Assembly: GCF_001400735.1 (NCBI RefSeq) | Contig: NZ_LJPW01000147.1 | Coordinates: forward strand, 45,795-109,794 | Direction: 5' to 3' | Source of the DNA: Pseudomonas caricapapayae | GTDB lineage: Bacteria; Pseudomonadota; Gammaproteobacteria; Pseudomonadales; Pseudomonadaceae | DNA length: 64,000 nucleotides | Shown: piece after piece, positions 27,836-35,879 of the stretch | Position numbering within the stretch: the first letter of the stretch is position 1 | Layout: every line of letters starts with the position of its first letter | Notes under the pieces: model-generated | The model's input: the letters and a program-made list of their open reading frames with translations, nothing else | Told to the model about the DNA's origin: nothing | The model's database searches: none | Program-made: the position numbers and the translations under genes

Positions 27836-28422
27836 TGAGCGAACTCATTGAAATTGACGGTTTCACCAATCAGGTACTGGGCTGGAAGGCCTGGCTGCCC
27901 ACCGTGGATCTGAACAGTGCGACCGCCGAGCAGGTTGCGGTGCTTGAAGAAAGCCACCCGCAGGCCAAGACCTCGGATTACTACCTCACGCTGGCGCATC
28001 ACCCTGACATCCTTCGTCAGCGCTCACAGGCGTTCAACGCGATCATGTACGCACCGGGCGGCTTGTCGCGTGCCGAGCGAGAACTGGCGAGCACCGTCGT
28101 ATCGCGAATCAACCGTTGCGTGTATTGCGCGTCGGTGCATGCCCAGCGCTTCGAACAACTGGCCAAGCGCAACGACGTCATTGCCCAGGTATTTGCCGAC
28201 CCCGCAACGGCAGGTACAACGGCACGTGAAAAAGCCATCGTGCAGTTCGCCATCGACCTGACGCTTGAACCTGCTTCGCTGAGCGCCGGGCACATTCAAG
28301 CGTTACACGAGCAGGGGCTGGACGATGCACAGGTGCTGGACCTGATTCACGCTATCTCGATATTCGCCTGGGCCAACCGGCTCATGCTCAATCTGGGAGA
28401 GCCGGTGTTTCCCGAGGCGTGA
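27835..28422 (+). CDS. Alkylhydroperoxidase AhpD-fold protein, Avi_7169-like
   Basis: A 195-residue AhpD-like protein with the redox motif CVYCASVH (about residues 99-106), that is CxxC followed by the active-site His as in AhpD-type peroxidases. It probably reduces a peroxide or handles a flavin-derived reactive product of the operon's monooxygenase. It is the last gene of the operon and is coupled to the CMD protein, which may form a complex with it. Confidence 0.82.
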   Translation: MSELIEIDGFTNQVLGWKAWLPTVDLNSATAEQVAVLEESHPQAKTSDYYLTLAHHPDILRQRSQAFNAIMYAPGGLSRAERELASTVVSRINRCVYCASVHAQRFEQLAKRNDVIAQVFADPATAGTTAREKAIVQFAIDLTLEPASLSAGHIQALHEQGLDDAQVLDLIHAISIFAWANRLMLNLGEPVFPEA

Positions 28423-28526
28423 TGGCTGCTGCGGCCGAAGGGTGTGCTTGAGGTGCAGTCTGGCCCGGTCGTTGCAGGTTCACTGCATGAGTGAACAAGC
28501 GACCTGGACACGATTGAGGTAATGGA

Positions 28527-29324
28527 ATGCTGATAGCACACATTTCGGACACACATGTACGGCCCAGAGGGCAACTCTATCAAGGCGTGGTGGACTCCAA
28601 TACCATGCTGGCCGCCGCCGTCGACACGATAAACGCCCTCGACCCACCCCCCGATCTGATTTTGTTCAGCGGCGATCTGGTGGACGAGGGGCTGTCCGAA
28701 GAATACGCAATGGCCCGGGAGTTGCTGCAGCCACTACGGCAAAAACTGCTGATGATACCGGGCAACCATGATCATCGGCAGAACCTGCGCGACGCCTTTC
28801 CCGAGCACGATTACTTCATCAATGACCAGGATTGCAGTTTCGTTTACTCGGGTTCTGCAGCGGTGCGCATCATCGGTCTGGATATCAGCGTCCCGCAGCA
28901 GCATCACGGCGATATGACCGACACTGCGACCCGGTGGCTGGATCGCACACTGGCGCTGGAGCCTGACAAGCCGACGCTGATCATGATGCATCAGCCGCCG
29001 TTTTCAAGCGGCATTCCCTACATCGATGCGTATCGCTGTGAAAGGGGCGAGCGGCTGGCGGAGGTTGTCTGCAGATACCCGGCCGTCGAGCGTATCGTCT
29101 GCGGGCATATTCATCGCTTCATGCAACTGCGCTTCGGCGGCACGCTGATGTGTACGGCGCCGAGCACAACGACGGCCATCGCCTTGCGACTGCGCTCCGG
29201 GGCTGCCGACGCGTCTTATGTCGAACCGCCTGCATTGCTGCTGCATCACTGGAAAGCCGACACAGGTCTGATCACCCATTGGGTGCCGATAGGCCGCTTT
29301 GAAGGACCCTTTGACTTTGCCTGA
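28527..29324 (+). CDS. Calcineurin-like phosphodiesterase (CpdA/Icc type)
   Basis: A 265-residue class III cyclic-nucleotide phosphodiesterase-like metallophosphoesterase. The binuclear metal motifs are complete: HISDTHV (D-x-H), FSGDLVD (GDxxD), IPGNHDHR (GNHD/E), MMHQPP (H) and CGHIHR (GHxH). Relatives hydrolyse 3',5'-cAMP or glycerophosphodiesters. It stands alone, about 100 bases after the AhpD-fold gene, and converges with the SMR transporter gene. Confidence 0.88.
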   Translation: MLIAHISDTHVRPRGQLYQGVVDSNTMLAAAVDTINALDPPPDLILFSGDLVDEGLSEEYAMARELLQPLRQKLLMIPGNHDHRQNLRDAFPEHDYFINDQDCSFVYSGSAAVRIIGLDISVPQQHHGDMTDTATRWLDRTLALEPDKPTLIMMHQPPFSSGIPYIDAYRCERGERLAEVVCRYPAVERIVCGHIHRFMQLRFGGTLMCTAPSTTTAIALRLRSGAADASYVEPPALLLHHWKADTGLITHWVPIGRFEGPFDFA

Positions 29325-29352
29325 ACCGGAGTGACGCTGACAGCGTCGGCTG

Positions 29353-29712
29353 TCAGGTCGCTTGCTCTTTGGCCAGGTTGACCAGAATGATGCCCGCGAT
29401 GATCAGGCTGATACCGCCGACCGCCATCAACGTGGGCACCTGCTGGTAGCGAAACGCTGCAATGACGGTGATCAGGGTAATGCCCAGGCCTGACCACATC
29501 GAGGTGATCAGTGACATGGGCAAGTCCCTTTGTGCATACCCCAGACACACAATGCCAAGACCATAGCCTGCTATCGAGGCAACGACCGGAACCCAGCGGG
29601 TGAAACCGTTACTTTCTTTGAGTGCAATGGTCGCGACTGTTTCAGCGACGATACCTGCAAGCAGGAACAAGTAGGCTTTTATGAGCATGACGGCAGATCG
29701 CTTTTCAGGCAT
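29353..29712 (-). CDS. Small multidrug resistance (SMR/EmrE-type) transporter
   Basis: A four-helix transporter of 119 residues from ATG 29712 or 111 from ATG 29688 (MLIKAYLF), the latter being closer to the usual SMR length of about 105-115. The essential membrane-embedded Glu of EmrE is present in IVAETVATIAL. SMR proteins exchange protons for cationic, guanidinium or polyamine-like compounds. The upstream ATG immediately follows the decarboxylase stop, so the two are one transcription unit and the transporter may export the decarboxylase's amine product. Confidence 0.85.
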   Translation of the reverse strand: MPEKRSAVMLIKAYLFLLAGIVAETVATIALKESNGFTRWVPVVASIAGYGLGIVCLGYAQRDLPMSLITSMWSGLGITLITVIAAFRYQQVPTLMAVGGISLIIAGIILVNLAKEQAT

Positions 29713-30837
29713 TCAGGAAGGGAGAGAGATGATGCGGTCGGCGTAAAACCCGTTGAACGGGGTGCGCAAGGACACCGAGTAAGCGCCGGTCGATTGAAAC
29801 TCCAGCCAGTCGCCTTCACTGATATCGCTGGCGAGCGTATAGGGAAAGGCCAGGCGGTCCATGCTGTCGCACGTGGGGCCGAAGATAGTGAAGGTGTTTT
29901 GCGCCGAGCCGGTGTAAGGCGCAGCGCCCCGCCACACGCGTGCGGGAAATTGCAGCCACTGCTGGGCCGAGAGCAAGCCGCCGAAAATACCGGCGCCACA
30001 GAAAACGCTGTGTTCGCGCCTTGAAAGCACCCGTGCAAATAGCGACATGCCGCCGTAGACCAGGCCACGACCCGCTTCGCAGATCAGGTTCAGATCCTTC
30101 AGTGTCGGGCTGGTCTGAATGTGGTCGCAGACTCTGCCGACCAGGGCCGGCGTGTTTCCGATAGAGTTCAGGTAATTGCCCGGAAACCCGCCACCGATAT
30201 CCAGATGCCTGACATGCTGGGCGGTGTCGCGAACAATAGCGTCGGCGTCATTGAGGGCAGCGAGCCACGGGCCGTCTTCAAGGGCTTGTGAACCGACATG
30301 GAATGACAGTCCGAGTGACCAGTCGGTGCTGGACGCCACTTGGTGCACCAGTTGCGTCGCCAACGCCGGACTTGCCCCGAATTTGCCTCTGAGATCATAG
30401 ACCGCCGTAGATTCGGAAGGCGCGTAGCGCACGAACATGCTGATCGAGCTGTCGCGCTCGGGCAGCACGTCCCGCAACTTCAGGAGTTCCTCTTCACTGT
30501 CGAGCACAAATGAACGTACGCCATATCGATAGTAGGCCTCGTGCAGGCAGTGGCGGGATTTCACTGGATTCATCAAATATTGGACTGCATCGGGCAGCGT
30601 GCTGTGTACCGTCTGCACCTCTGCAAGCGACGCTACGTCAAAATGATTGATACCGCCCAGTCTCAAGGCTTCAAGCACCTGCGCAAGTGGATTGGCCTTC
30701 ATTGCATACAGCACGGTGCCAGGAAAACAGCCACTGAATTGCTGCGCATTCTGGGTGATCCAGCGCGGGTCGACGGTATAGAAGGTGTCGTTGGTGTCAT
30801 CGGCTAATTGTGCAAGAAGTGTGTCCACGCTGAACAT
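29713..30837 (-). CDS. PLP-dependent type III-fold amino-acid decarboxylase (ornithine/lysine type)
   Basis: A 374-residue fold-type III (alanine racemase-like) decarboxylase. The PLP lysine is in LYAMKANP (about residue 47), the glycine-rich phosphate loop in LDIGGGFPG, the substrate/dimer region in FHVGSQ, and the active-site Cys in FGPTCDSMD. This pattern matches eukaryote-like ornithine/lysine/diaminopimelate decarboxylases, so the likely product is a diamine such as putrescine or cadaverine. It is transcribed away from the 15-gene cluster across a 540-base AT-rich gap, with the SMR exporter immediately downstream. Confidence 0.87.
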   Translation of the reverse strand: MFSVDTLLAQLADDTNDTFYTVDPRWITQNAQQFSGCFPGTVLYAMKANPLAQVLEALRLGGINHFDVASLAEVQTVHSTLPDAVQYLMNPVKSRHCLHEAYYRYGVRSFVLDSEEELLKLRDVLPERDSSISMFVRYAPSESTAVYDLRGKFGASPALATQLVHQVASSTDWSLGLSFHVGSQALEDGPWLAALNDADAIVRDTAQHVRHLDIGGGFPGNYLNSIGNTPALVGRVCDHIQTSPTLKDLNLICEAGRGLVYGGMSLFARVLSRREHSVFCGAGIFGGLLSAQQWLQFPARVWRGAAPYTGSAQNTFTIFGPTCDSMDRLAFPYTLASDISEGDWLEFQSTGAYSVSLRTPFNGFYADRIISLPS

Positions 30838-31379
30838 CCCTGGCTTCGAAGTGTGAGCAGGGTTTCAGCAAACTTCATGCCACCGCTTTATCAGGCAGCG
30901 GAACAACTTAACGGAAGCGATTCAATAAACATGTGTACAAGACGGTCCGCCAAAACAGTGCGATTTTGAAGTGCTCGAATCGGCGTGGTGCAGTTTAATA
31001 AGCAGGTAAAAACAATCAATAAAGATAGCACTTTGCTATTTGTAGAAATGATTTATAAATAATTCGATACATGTATTAAAGTAATCATCCCTTGATAGTG
31101 ATTGAAAAAATACCAGTCAATTTAATGGGTTGCCGATGTATCGATCTCGCGTCGGTACCGCCATGGCGATTATCTGACGCCTTGCCGTTACGCGATGATC
31201 AATGGCGATGGCACGCCACTTGCTAAGTATTACGCCGTGACGTAATAGAGCTTGTTGCATTGCGTCAGCGCTCGCGTTAACGACGACGACGTAATTCATG
31301 GTCATGGATCAGGCACGGGCTGTCCGGCAAGCCGACTGGCAGCCCCAATGAAGTCACCGTTATCGAGTGGAAGGTATAC
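30838..31379. promoter_or_regulatory. AT-rich divergent regulatory region with palindromic operator candidate
   Basis: A gap of 542 bases separates the leftward decarboxylase and the rightward 15-gene cluster. The stretch at about 30,970-31,130 is strikingly AT-rich. A perfect inverted repeat, ATTACG-N6-CGTAAT, lies at 31229-31246, and its half GACGTAAT recurs at 31288-31295, about 90-150 bases before the first cluster gene. This is a plausible site for the GntR regulator encoded at the far end. A 62-codon leftward open frame (31117-31305) has no homologue I recognise and I do not call it. Confidence 0.45.
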
Positions 31380-32450
31380 ATGGACTTTCGTGCTTTTTAT
31401 TCAGGCAACGCCCAGCAATTTCTGGCCATGCGCCAACTTGATTTTGCCGAACTGGAAGACGTTGTAAAACGCCAGTATTCACATGCGCAACTGGCTTTGA
31501 TCAGCAGTTCTCCAGTTCATGGCATCGCTAACGCGGCCAGTGATATAGATCTGATAGCGGTGACCGATGACCGGCAGTCCGATCACTCGATGGCCTCGCA
31601 GATTTACCACAATGAACACCATATGGAAGTGGTGGCATTTGCCCGCGAAGAAGTTCACAGCGCGTTTTCTCAACTGGCAACGGACGCACTCAAAACCACC
31701 GCACAGAAACTTGTTGCATTCAAGCAATGGGACACGCAGCAAGCGGTATCGCGAAAGTATCTGGAGCGCCTGGTATGCGCGGTGTCTACCGATCAGTCGC
31801 TGCCTTATCTGGACGGTCAGAAGGACTTGAGTTCGATCTGGTCTGCTGCGGCGTTCGATGACTTTCGCCAAAGTGCCTGCTTCTCGGTGCTGGCCTGGCG
31901 CAGCGGCGAACACCGCGCGGCGGCCGCCTATGCCTGCAACGCCGCACTGTTTCTGATGAACGCGACGCTGGCCAGCCACGGCTGGGTCAACTCCAATCGC
32001 AAGTGGACGCTATTGCGCTGGGATCGGGCGCTCAACAGGCACGGCATGCTGACTGACGACGGCCTTGCCCGTGCCATCGGGCAGCTGTGGCAACGCGCCT
32101 ATCCGGCGTGCCGCAATGGATTGCAGGGCGCGGACCTCATGCAGCTGTGCGAATTGACTCAACTCGCCGAGCAGACGTTCGCCTGCGAAGCCGCCTACGC
32201 CGAGCTGAACCCCGGTATCGAGCGCTCCACCGCCAGCAGATTTTTGCCGGGGGTCGACTTCGTGTTCACCGACAACCAGCAAGCGACCCTGTTGACGCAT
32301 CTGGATGTGCCGGAATTGCGCAGCACTCGCCCGATCGACCTGGCCGAGCAGTCCCGGGAAGTGGCTGCGTGTTTTCTGCGCGCCGCCCGAGCAGGGGTGG
32401 TCAGTTTTTCACTCAAGGACCCACACCCGAAGCAGGGAGCGCACGCATGA
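31380..32450 (+). CDS. Nucleotidyltransferase-like protein (Pol beta fold)
   Basis: A 356-residue protein that opens the cluster. Residues 41-62 contain a nucleotidyltransferase-type pattern, a Gly then SDIDL (Asp55 and Asp57), matching the metal-binding GS...DxD of the Pol beta/MNT superfamily; the usual first GS pair is degenerate (SSSPVHG). The rest is mostly helical, as in aminoglycoside nucleotidyltransferases, with no recognised motif. It could transfer a nucleoside monophosphate to a small molecule or protein. RBS GGAAGG precedes the ATG. The 3' end overlaps the next gene by 4 bases (ATGA). Fold assignment moderate, substrate unknown. Confidence 0.6.
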   Translation: MDFRAFYSGNAQQFLAMRQLDFAELEDVVKRQYSHAQLALISSSPVHGIANAASDIDLIAVTDDRQSDHSMASQIYHNEHHMEVVAFAREEVHSAFSQLATDALKTTAQKLVAFKQWDTQQAVSRKYLERLVCAVSTDQSLPYLDGQKDLSSIWSAAAFDDFRQSACFSVLAWRSGEHRAAAAYACNAALFLMNATLASHGWVNSNRKWTLLRWDRALNRHGMLTDDGLARAIGQLWQRAYPACRNGLQGADLMQLCELTQLAEQTFACEAAYAELNPGIERSTASRFLPGVDFVFTDNQQATLLTHLDVPELRSTRPIDLAEQSREVAACFLRAARAGVVSFSLKDPHPKQGAHA

Positions 32451-33001
32451 CTGCCAGTAACCAATCCCCCGTTCGCCAGTGGTTTCCCCGGCTCGGTGGC
32501 GGCTACGTATACCCGGCCGGTGCCTACGCGCAAAAGCTGATATCGGTGGCCTGGTTACTCATGACCGAGCTTGAGGCATATCTGGAAGATCTGGAAGGCG
32601 CGTCGGACGAGCCCCGTGTGGTGGATGCGCTGAGAATCAAACTGGCTGAATTGATGGTCGACATCGACTGCCGGCTGGCCGGTGCCGACACCCCGAACGA
32701 GCTGCACCAGTTCGCGCTGTTCAGCGAGTACGGCCTCACCGACGTCATTGCTCACACCGGACCCGTTGCCGCCGAATGGCTCGGCGTTCCCGCTGACAAT
32801 GCTGCAGGTCAGGACAATGAAGCAGAGCGGCTGATCGAGCTGTTCAAAGAACTGCTGGAAGCCTTTCCCGGGAAATTGTTCAACCCGCTGCTGCCTGGCA
32901 CTCAGGGTCAGGTCCTGCGAACCCTGCGCGACTGGGACCGGTCCTGCCGTCTGGCCGGCAGCGACGCTGCCTTTCTGGCACCTTTGATGAGGTCTCTATG
33001 A
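32447..33001 (+). CDS. Uncharacterised acidic helical protein
   Basis: A 184-residue soluble protein I do not recognise. It is rich in Leu, Glu and Asp, with predicted long helices (MTELEAYLEDLEGASDEP; ERLIELFKELLEAF), no signal peptide and no membrane segment. The start at ATG 32447 overlaps the previous stop, and the end overlaps the aminotransferase start by 4 bases, so it is translated as an integral part of the operon. A role as scaffold or small accessory subunit would fit but is a guess. Confidence 0.75.
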   Translation: MTASNQSPVRQWFPRLGGGYVYPAGAYAQKLISVAWLLMTELEAYLEDLEGASDEPRVVDALRIKLAELMVDIDCRLAGADTPNELHQFALFSEYGLTDVIAHTGPVAAEWLGVPADNAAGQDNEAERLIELFKELLEAFPGKLFNPLLPGTQGQVLRTLRDWDRSCRLAGSDAAFLAPLMRSL

Positions 33002-34254
33002 ACAGTCATGTCATGGCCGTGCCTGCGAGCGTACCTGCGCGCAAATCCTCGTTTGTCGAACGCTACGGTGCGGTGTTTGGCCGTGAGCAAGGCCTTATGT
33101 TGCGCATGGCCGGGCTTACCGCCGCCGAGCACTCGGCAGAGGGGTCATGGATAACCGATGACACCGGCCGCCGCTGGCTGGACTTCGGTTCTTTCGGACT
33201 GCACCTGCTGGGCCATCGCCACCCTGAAGTAGTGGCTGCGCTGACGCGGCAGGTTACATCTCTTGGCCTTTCCAGCCGGATACTGGCCAACGAACCCAGT
33301 CTGAGCGCCGCCGAGCGTCTCGTGACGTGTGTTGGCCGTCCGGGCAACGGTGTGCTTTATGGCAACAGCGGTTCGGAGGTCATCGAAGCAGCCCTCAAAC
33401 TGGTACGCATGCAGACCGGTCGGCGGCGAATCATCGCATTGACCCACGCCTACCATGGCCGGACCAGTGGCGCGCTTGCGATCAGTTATGGCTATCGCGG
33501 ACACGCTGCGCTGATGCACGCCGAAGATGTCGTGTTCATTGCTGCCGGTGATCTTGCTGCTGCACGCCAGGCATTGGCAGCAGGCGATATTGCCGCAGTG
33601 ATCGCCGAGCCCGTTCAGGGAGAGGGCGGAATCAGACCGGTCGACCTGGGGTTTCTGGGCGAGCTGGCAGGTCTGTGCCACGAACATGGCGCGTTCATGA
33701 TTCACGACGAGATTCAATCCGGCCTGGGCCGCAGCGGATCGCTGATCTGCGGCGCGCCAGCCGACATCATCGTGTTTGGCAAAACCCTGGGCGGCGGCAT
33801 GTTTCCGGTGGCCGCCGCCATTTACGACAGCAGCCGATTCGGTGCGCCCGCGCGTGATCCGGTCGTGCATGCCTCGTCCTATGCCGGCAGCGCTCTGGCC
33901 GGAGCAGTGGTCAACGCTGTGCTCGACGTGGTCAGCACTCCCGCGTTCTGCCAGCGCGTCAACGAGCTGGGCCAAGTGGCCATGAGCATCCTGCGTACGC
34001 GTCTACAGGACTGTCCCGCCGTGGCTGAGGTGCGAGGCAGCGGCCTGATGATCGGTGTGGAATTCACCTCCAGCAACTATGTGGCGCAGATCCTGATCGA
34101 GGCCGCCCAGCGCAATGTGCTACTGGCTTTCTGCCTGAGTGCAACCACGGTGCTGCGGGTTTATCCCGACGCAACCATCTCCCGAGACGACCTCGAACAA
34201 GGCATCAACAGTTTCTGTGATGCCGTCGATGCGGCTTACCGTTCCATTCAATGA
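32998..34254 (+). CDS. Class III PLP-dependent aminotransferase
   Basis: A 418-residue fold-type I aminotransferase of the acetylornithine/omega-amino-acid group. The PLP-interacting Asp is in IHDEIQSGLGR, and the Schiff-base lysine in FGKTLGGGMFP (about residue 261). It also has GNSGSEVIEAALK, the class III substrate/phosphate region, and a typical HAYHGRT motif. It would convert an aldehyde or ketone to an amine or the reverse, possibly acting with the reductase encoded two genes downstream. Four-base overlap with the preceding gene. Confidence 0.9.
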   Translation: MNSHVMAVPASVPARKSSFVERYGAVFGREQGLMLRMAGLTAAEHSAEGSWITDDTGRRWLDFGSFGLHLLGHRHPEVVAALTRQVTSLGLSSRILANEPSLSAAERLVTCVGRPGNGVLYGNSGSEVIEAALKLVRMQTGRRRIIALTHAYHGRTSGALAISYGYRGHAALMHAEDVVFIAAGDLAAARQALAAGDIAAVIAEPVQGEGGIRPVDLGFLGELAGLCHEHGAFMIHDEIQSGLGRSGSLICGAPADIIVFGKTLGGGMFPVAAAIYDSSRFGAPARDPVVHASSYAGSALAGAVVNAVLDVVSTPAFCQRVNELGQVAMSILRTRLQDCPAVAEVRGSGLMIGVEFTSSNYVAQILIEAAQRNVLLAFCLSATTVLRVYPDATISRDDLEQGINSFCDAVDAAYRSIQ

Positions 34255-34266
34255 CGGAGAATTCCT

Positions 34267-34734
34267 ATGCCTGATGTATCAACCAGTGTTCTGCTCGGTG
34301 ACTTCGAGCCTGGCGAGGTCTGGCCGATTCTCTCGGACTTCGCCCGTTATCCCGACTTCATGAGCGATGTGCTGGAGGTGATCGTTCACCCTCGGCAAAG
34401 TGAATACGTTTCCAGTACGTGGCGCGTATTGATCAATGGCAGTGAGCTGACCTGGACCGAGCAGGATTGGCTGGTGACGGGCGAGCGTATCGAGTTCAAG
34501 CAGACTGATGGCGACCTTGAGGTCTGGTACGGCGAGTGGCTGCTGGTCCAGCGCGAAGACGGCTTGCACGTGGACCTGAATGTCACCTTCGACCTTGGCA
34601 TCCCGTCGCTGGCCGAAGTCCTGCACCCGATCGGTGAGCGAGCGATTCGCGCCAATAACATCCAGATGCTGGACGGCATACGCAATCAGCTGCTCGCTCG
34701 CCGTCATCAGCGGGTTGCGGCAGGGGGCTGCTGA
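34267..34734 (+). CDS. SRPBCC (START/Bet v1-like) family protein
   Basis: A 155-residue protein with the SRPBCC helix-grip pattern: an N-terminal strand, then VWPILSDFARYPDFM, followed by antiparallel strands (VSSTWRVLI; LTWTEQDW; IEFKQTDGDLEVWYGEWLL) and a long C-terminal helix. Relatives include polyketide aromatases/cyclases and lipid or CoQ carriers with a hydrophobic cavity. Here it may bind or cyclise a hydrophobic intermediate. RBS GGAGAA precedes ATG. Confidence 0.8.
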   Translation: MPDVSTSVLLGDFEPGEVWPILSDFARYPDFMSDVLEVIVHPRQSEYVSSTWRVLINGSELTWTEQDWLVTGERIEFKQTDGDLEVWYGEWLLVQREDGLHVDLNVTFDLGIPSLAEVLHPIGERAIRANNIQMLDGIRNQLLARRHQRVAAGGC

Positions 34735-34735
34735 T

Positions 34736-35845
34736 ATGCGCTCGACACTGATCATCACCGGGGCCAGTGGTGCGCTGGGCTCCTGGTTCGTGCGCGACTG
34801 GCTCAGTCAGCATCCGGCGTCGCATGTGATTGCCTTGTTCCGTTCTGCGAAGGCGGCCAGTCGTTGCCTGCAGGATTTGGCTGCGCACAGCCGCTCGCGG
34901 CTCGAATGCCGGATCGCCGATCTTACAGACGCCGACTCCCTGAATGCGCTGGCTGCCACGCTGCCCGCCATCGAGTGCGCCACGGCAGTCCATCTGGCTG
35001 CCGATGTGGCCTGGGACAAGACCTTCGAAGAGATGCACGAGTTGAATGTCGAAGGTGCGCAGCTGTTCTGCGGCTTTGTCCAGAAGCTGGTGCGCAAGCC
35101 TCATTTCATTTACGTGTCCACAGCATTCACCCGTTGTGAAGGCTGGACCTATCGCAACGGTTACGAGGAAAGCAAGGCAGCAGCAGAGCGTGGCTTGCGC
35201 GAGACCTTTGGCACACAGATGCCAATTTCCGTGTTCAGTTGCAGCCTGGTGATCGGCGCTACCGGCGATGGTGCGATCAGTCGTTTTCACGGCCTGTACC
35301 CGTTAATTCGCTTCATCAATTCCTTTGCGCCGCCGTTTCTGGTCGGCAATCGCCAGGGGCTGTTCGATCTGGTGCCTATCGATTGGGTGGTGGACGAATT
35401 GATCCACCTTGTCAGTCATTGCGTGGCCGGTGGCGAAGCGCGCGAGGTCGTCGCATCGGCGGGAGATGCACGCCTGCCTTATGAGCAGGTGATCCGCGTC
35501 ATCGAGTCGCGCGTCGATCATGCGCGGCAGCAAGCGGGTATTGCGCCCTTGACCCCGGCACCGATCCTGCGCAGCCGGCAATGGGCGTTCCTCAAGCGGT
35601 CGCTGGTCGCATGGCGACCTGAAGGTATTTCGACCCGGGATTTCCGCTATTTCGAGCGCCTGTTGCAAATCTATGGCGTGTACGCCGAAAGCGATCTGGT
35701 CAGGCCACCGTTGAATGTCCGGAACCCGGCGCCCAGCGCGGAAGTGTTTTTACCCAAAGCGGTGGATTACTGGCTGGCTCATGCGCCCGAAGCGCGGATC
35801 AGCCTGGACAAGCTTGTCGCGAAGTCGGCGGCAATGCACGGCTAG
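34736..35845 (+). CDS. Extended SDR / fatty-acyl-reductase-like oxidoreductase
   Basis: A 369-residue NAD(P)-dependent extended short-chain dehydrogenase. The nucleotide-binding motif is TGASGALGSW (about 7-16), with an acidic ADL after strand 3 and the catalytic YEESK (YxxxK) near residue 143. The thioester-reductase/male-sterility NAD-binding fold (Rossmann, then a C-terminal helical extension) is the closest match I can suggest. It could reduce an acyl thioester to aldehyde, which the aminotransferase could aminate. The start at ATG 34736 follows the previous stop by one base. Confidence 0.78.
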   Translation: MRSTLIITGASGALGSWFVRDWLSQHPASHVIALFRSAKAASRCLQDLAAHSRSRLECRIADLTDADSLNALAATLPAIECATAVHLAADVAWDKTFEEMHELNVEGAQLFCGFVQKLVRKPHFIYVSTAFTRCEGWTYRNGYEESKAAAERGLRETFGTQMPISVFSCSLVIGATGDGAISRFHGLYPLIRFINSFAPPFLVGNRQGLFDLVPIDWVVDELIHLVSHCVAGGEAREVVASAGDARLPYEQVIRVIESRVDHARQQAGIAPLTPAPILRSRQWAFLKRSLVAWRPEGISTRDFRYFERLLQIYGVYAESDLVRPPLNVRNPAPSAEVFLPKAVDYWLAHAPEARISLDKLVAKSAAMHG

Positions 35846-35879
35846 CAGGCCCTTTCAACGATTGAACGGGAGATGAAAC

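Noticed and set aside
28423..28526. Possible attachment site or terminator between the AhpD-fold and phosphodiesterase genes
   Set aside because: Only weak GC-rich repeats and no T tract or direct repeat were found.
31117..31305. 62-codon leftward open frame in the AT-rich gap
   Set aside because: No ribosome site that I can defend, no recognised product, and it covers the palindrome that looks regulatory.
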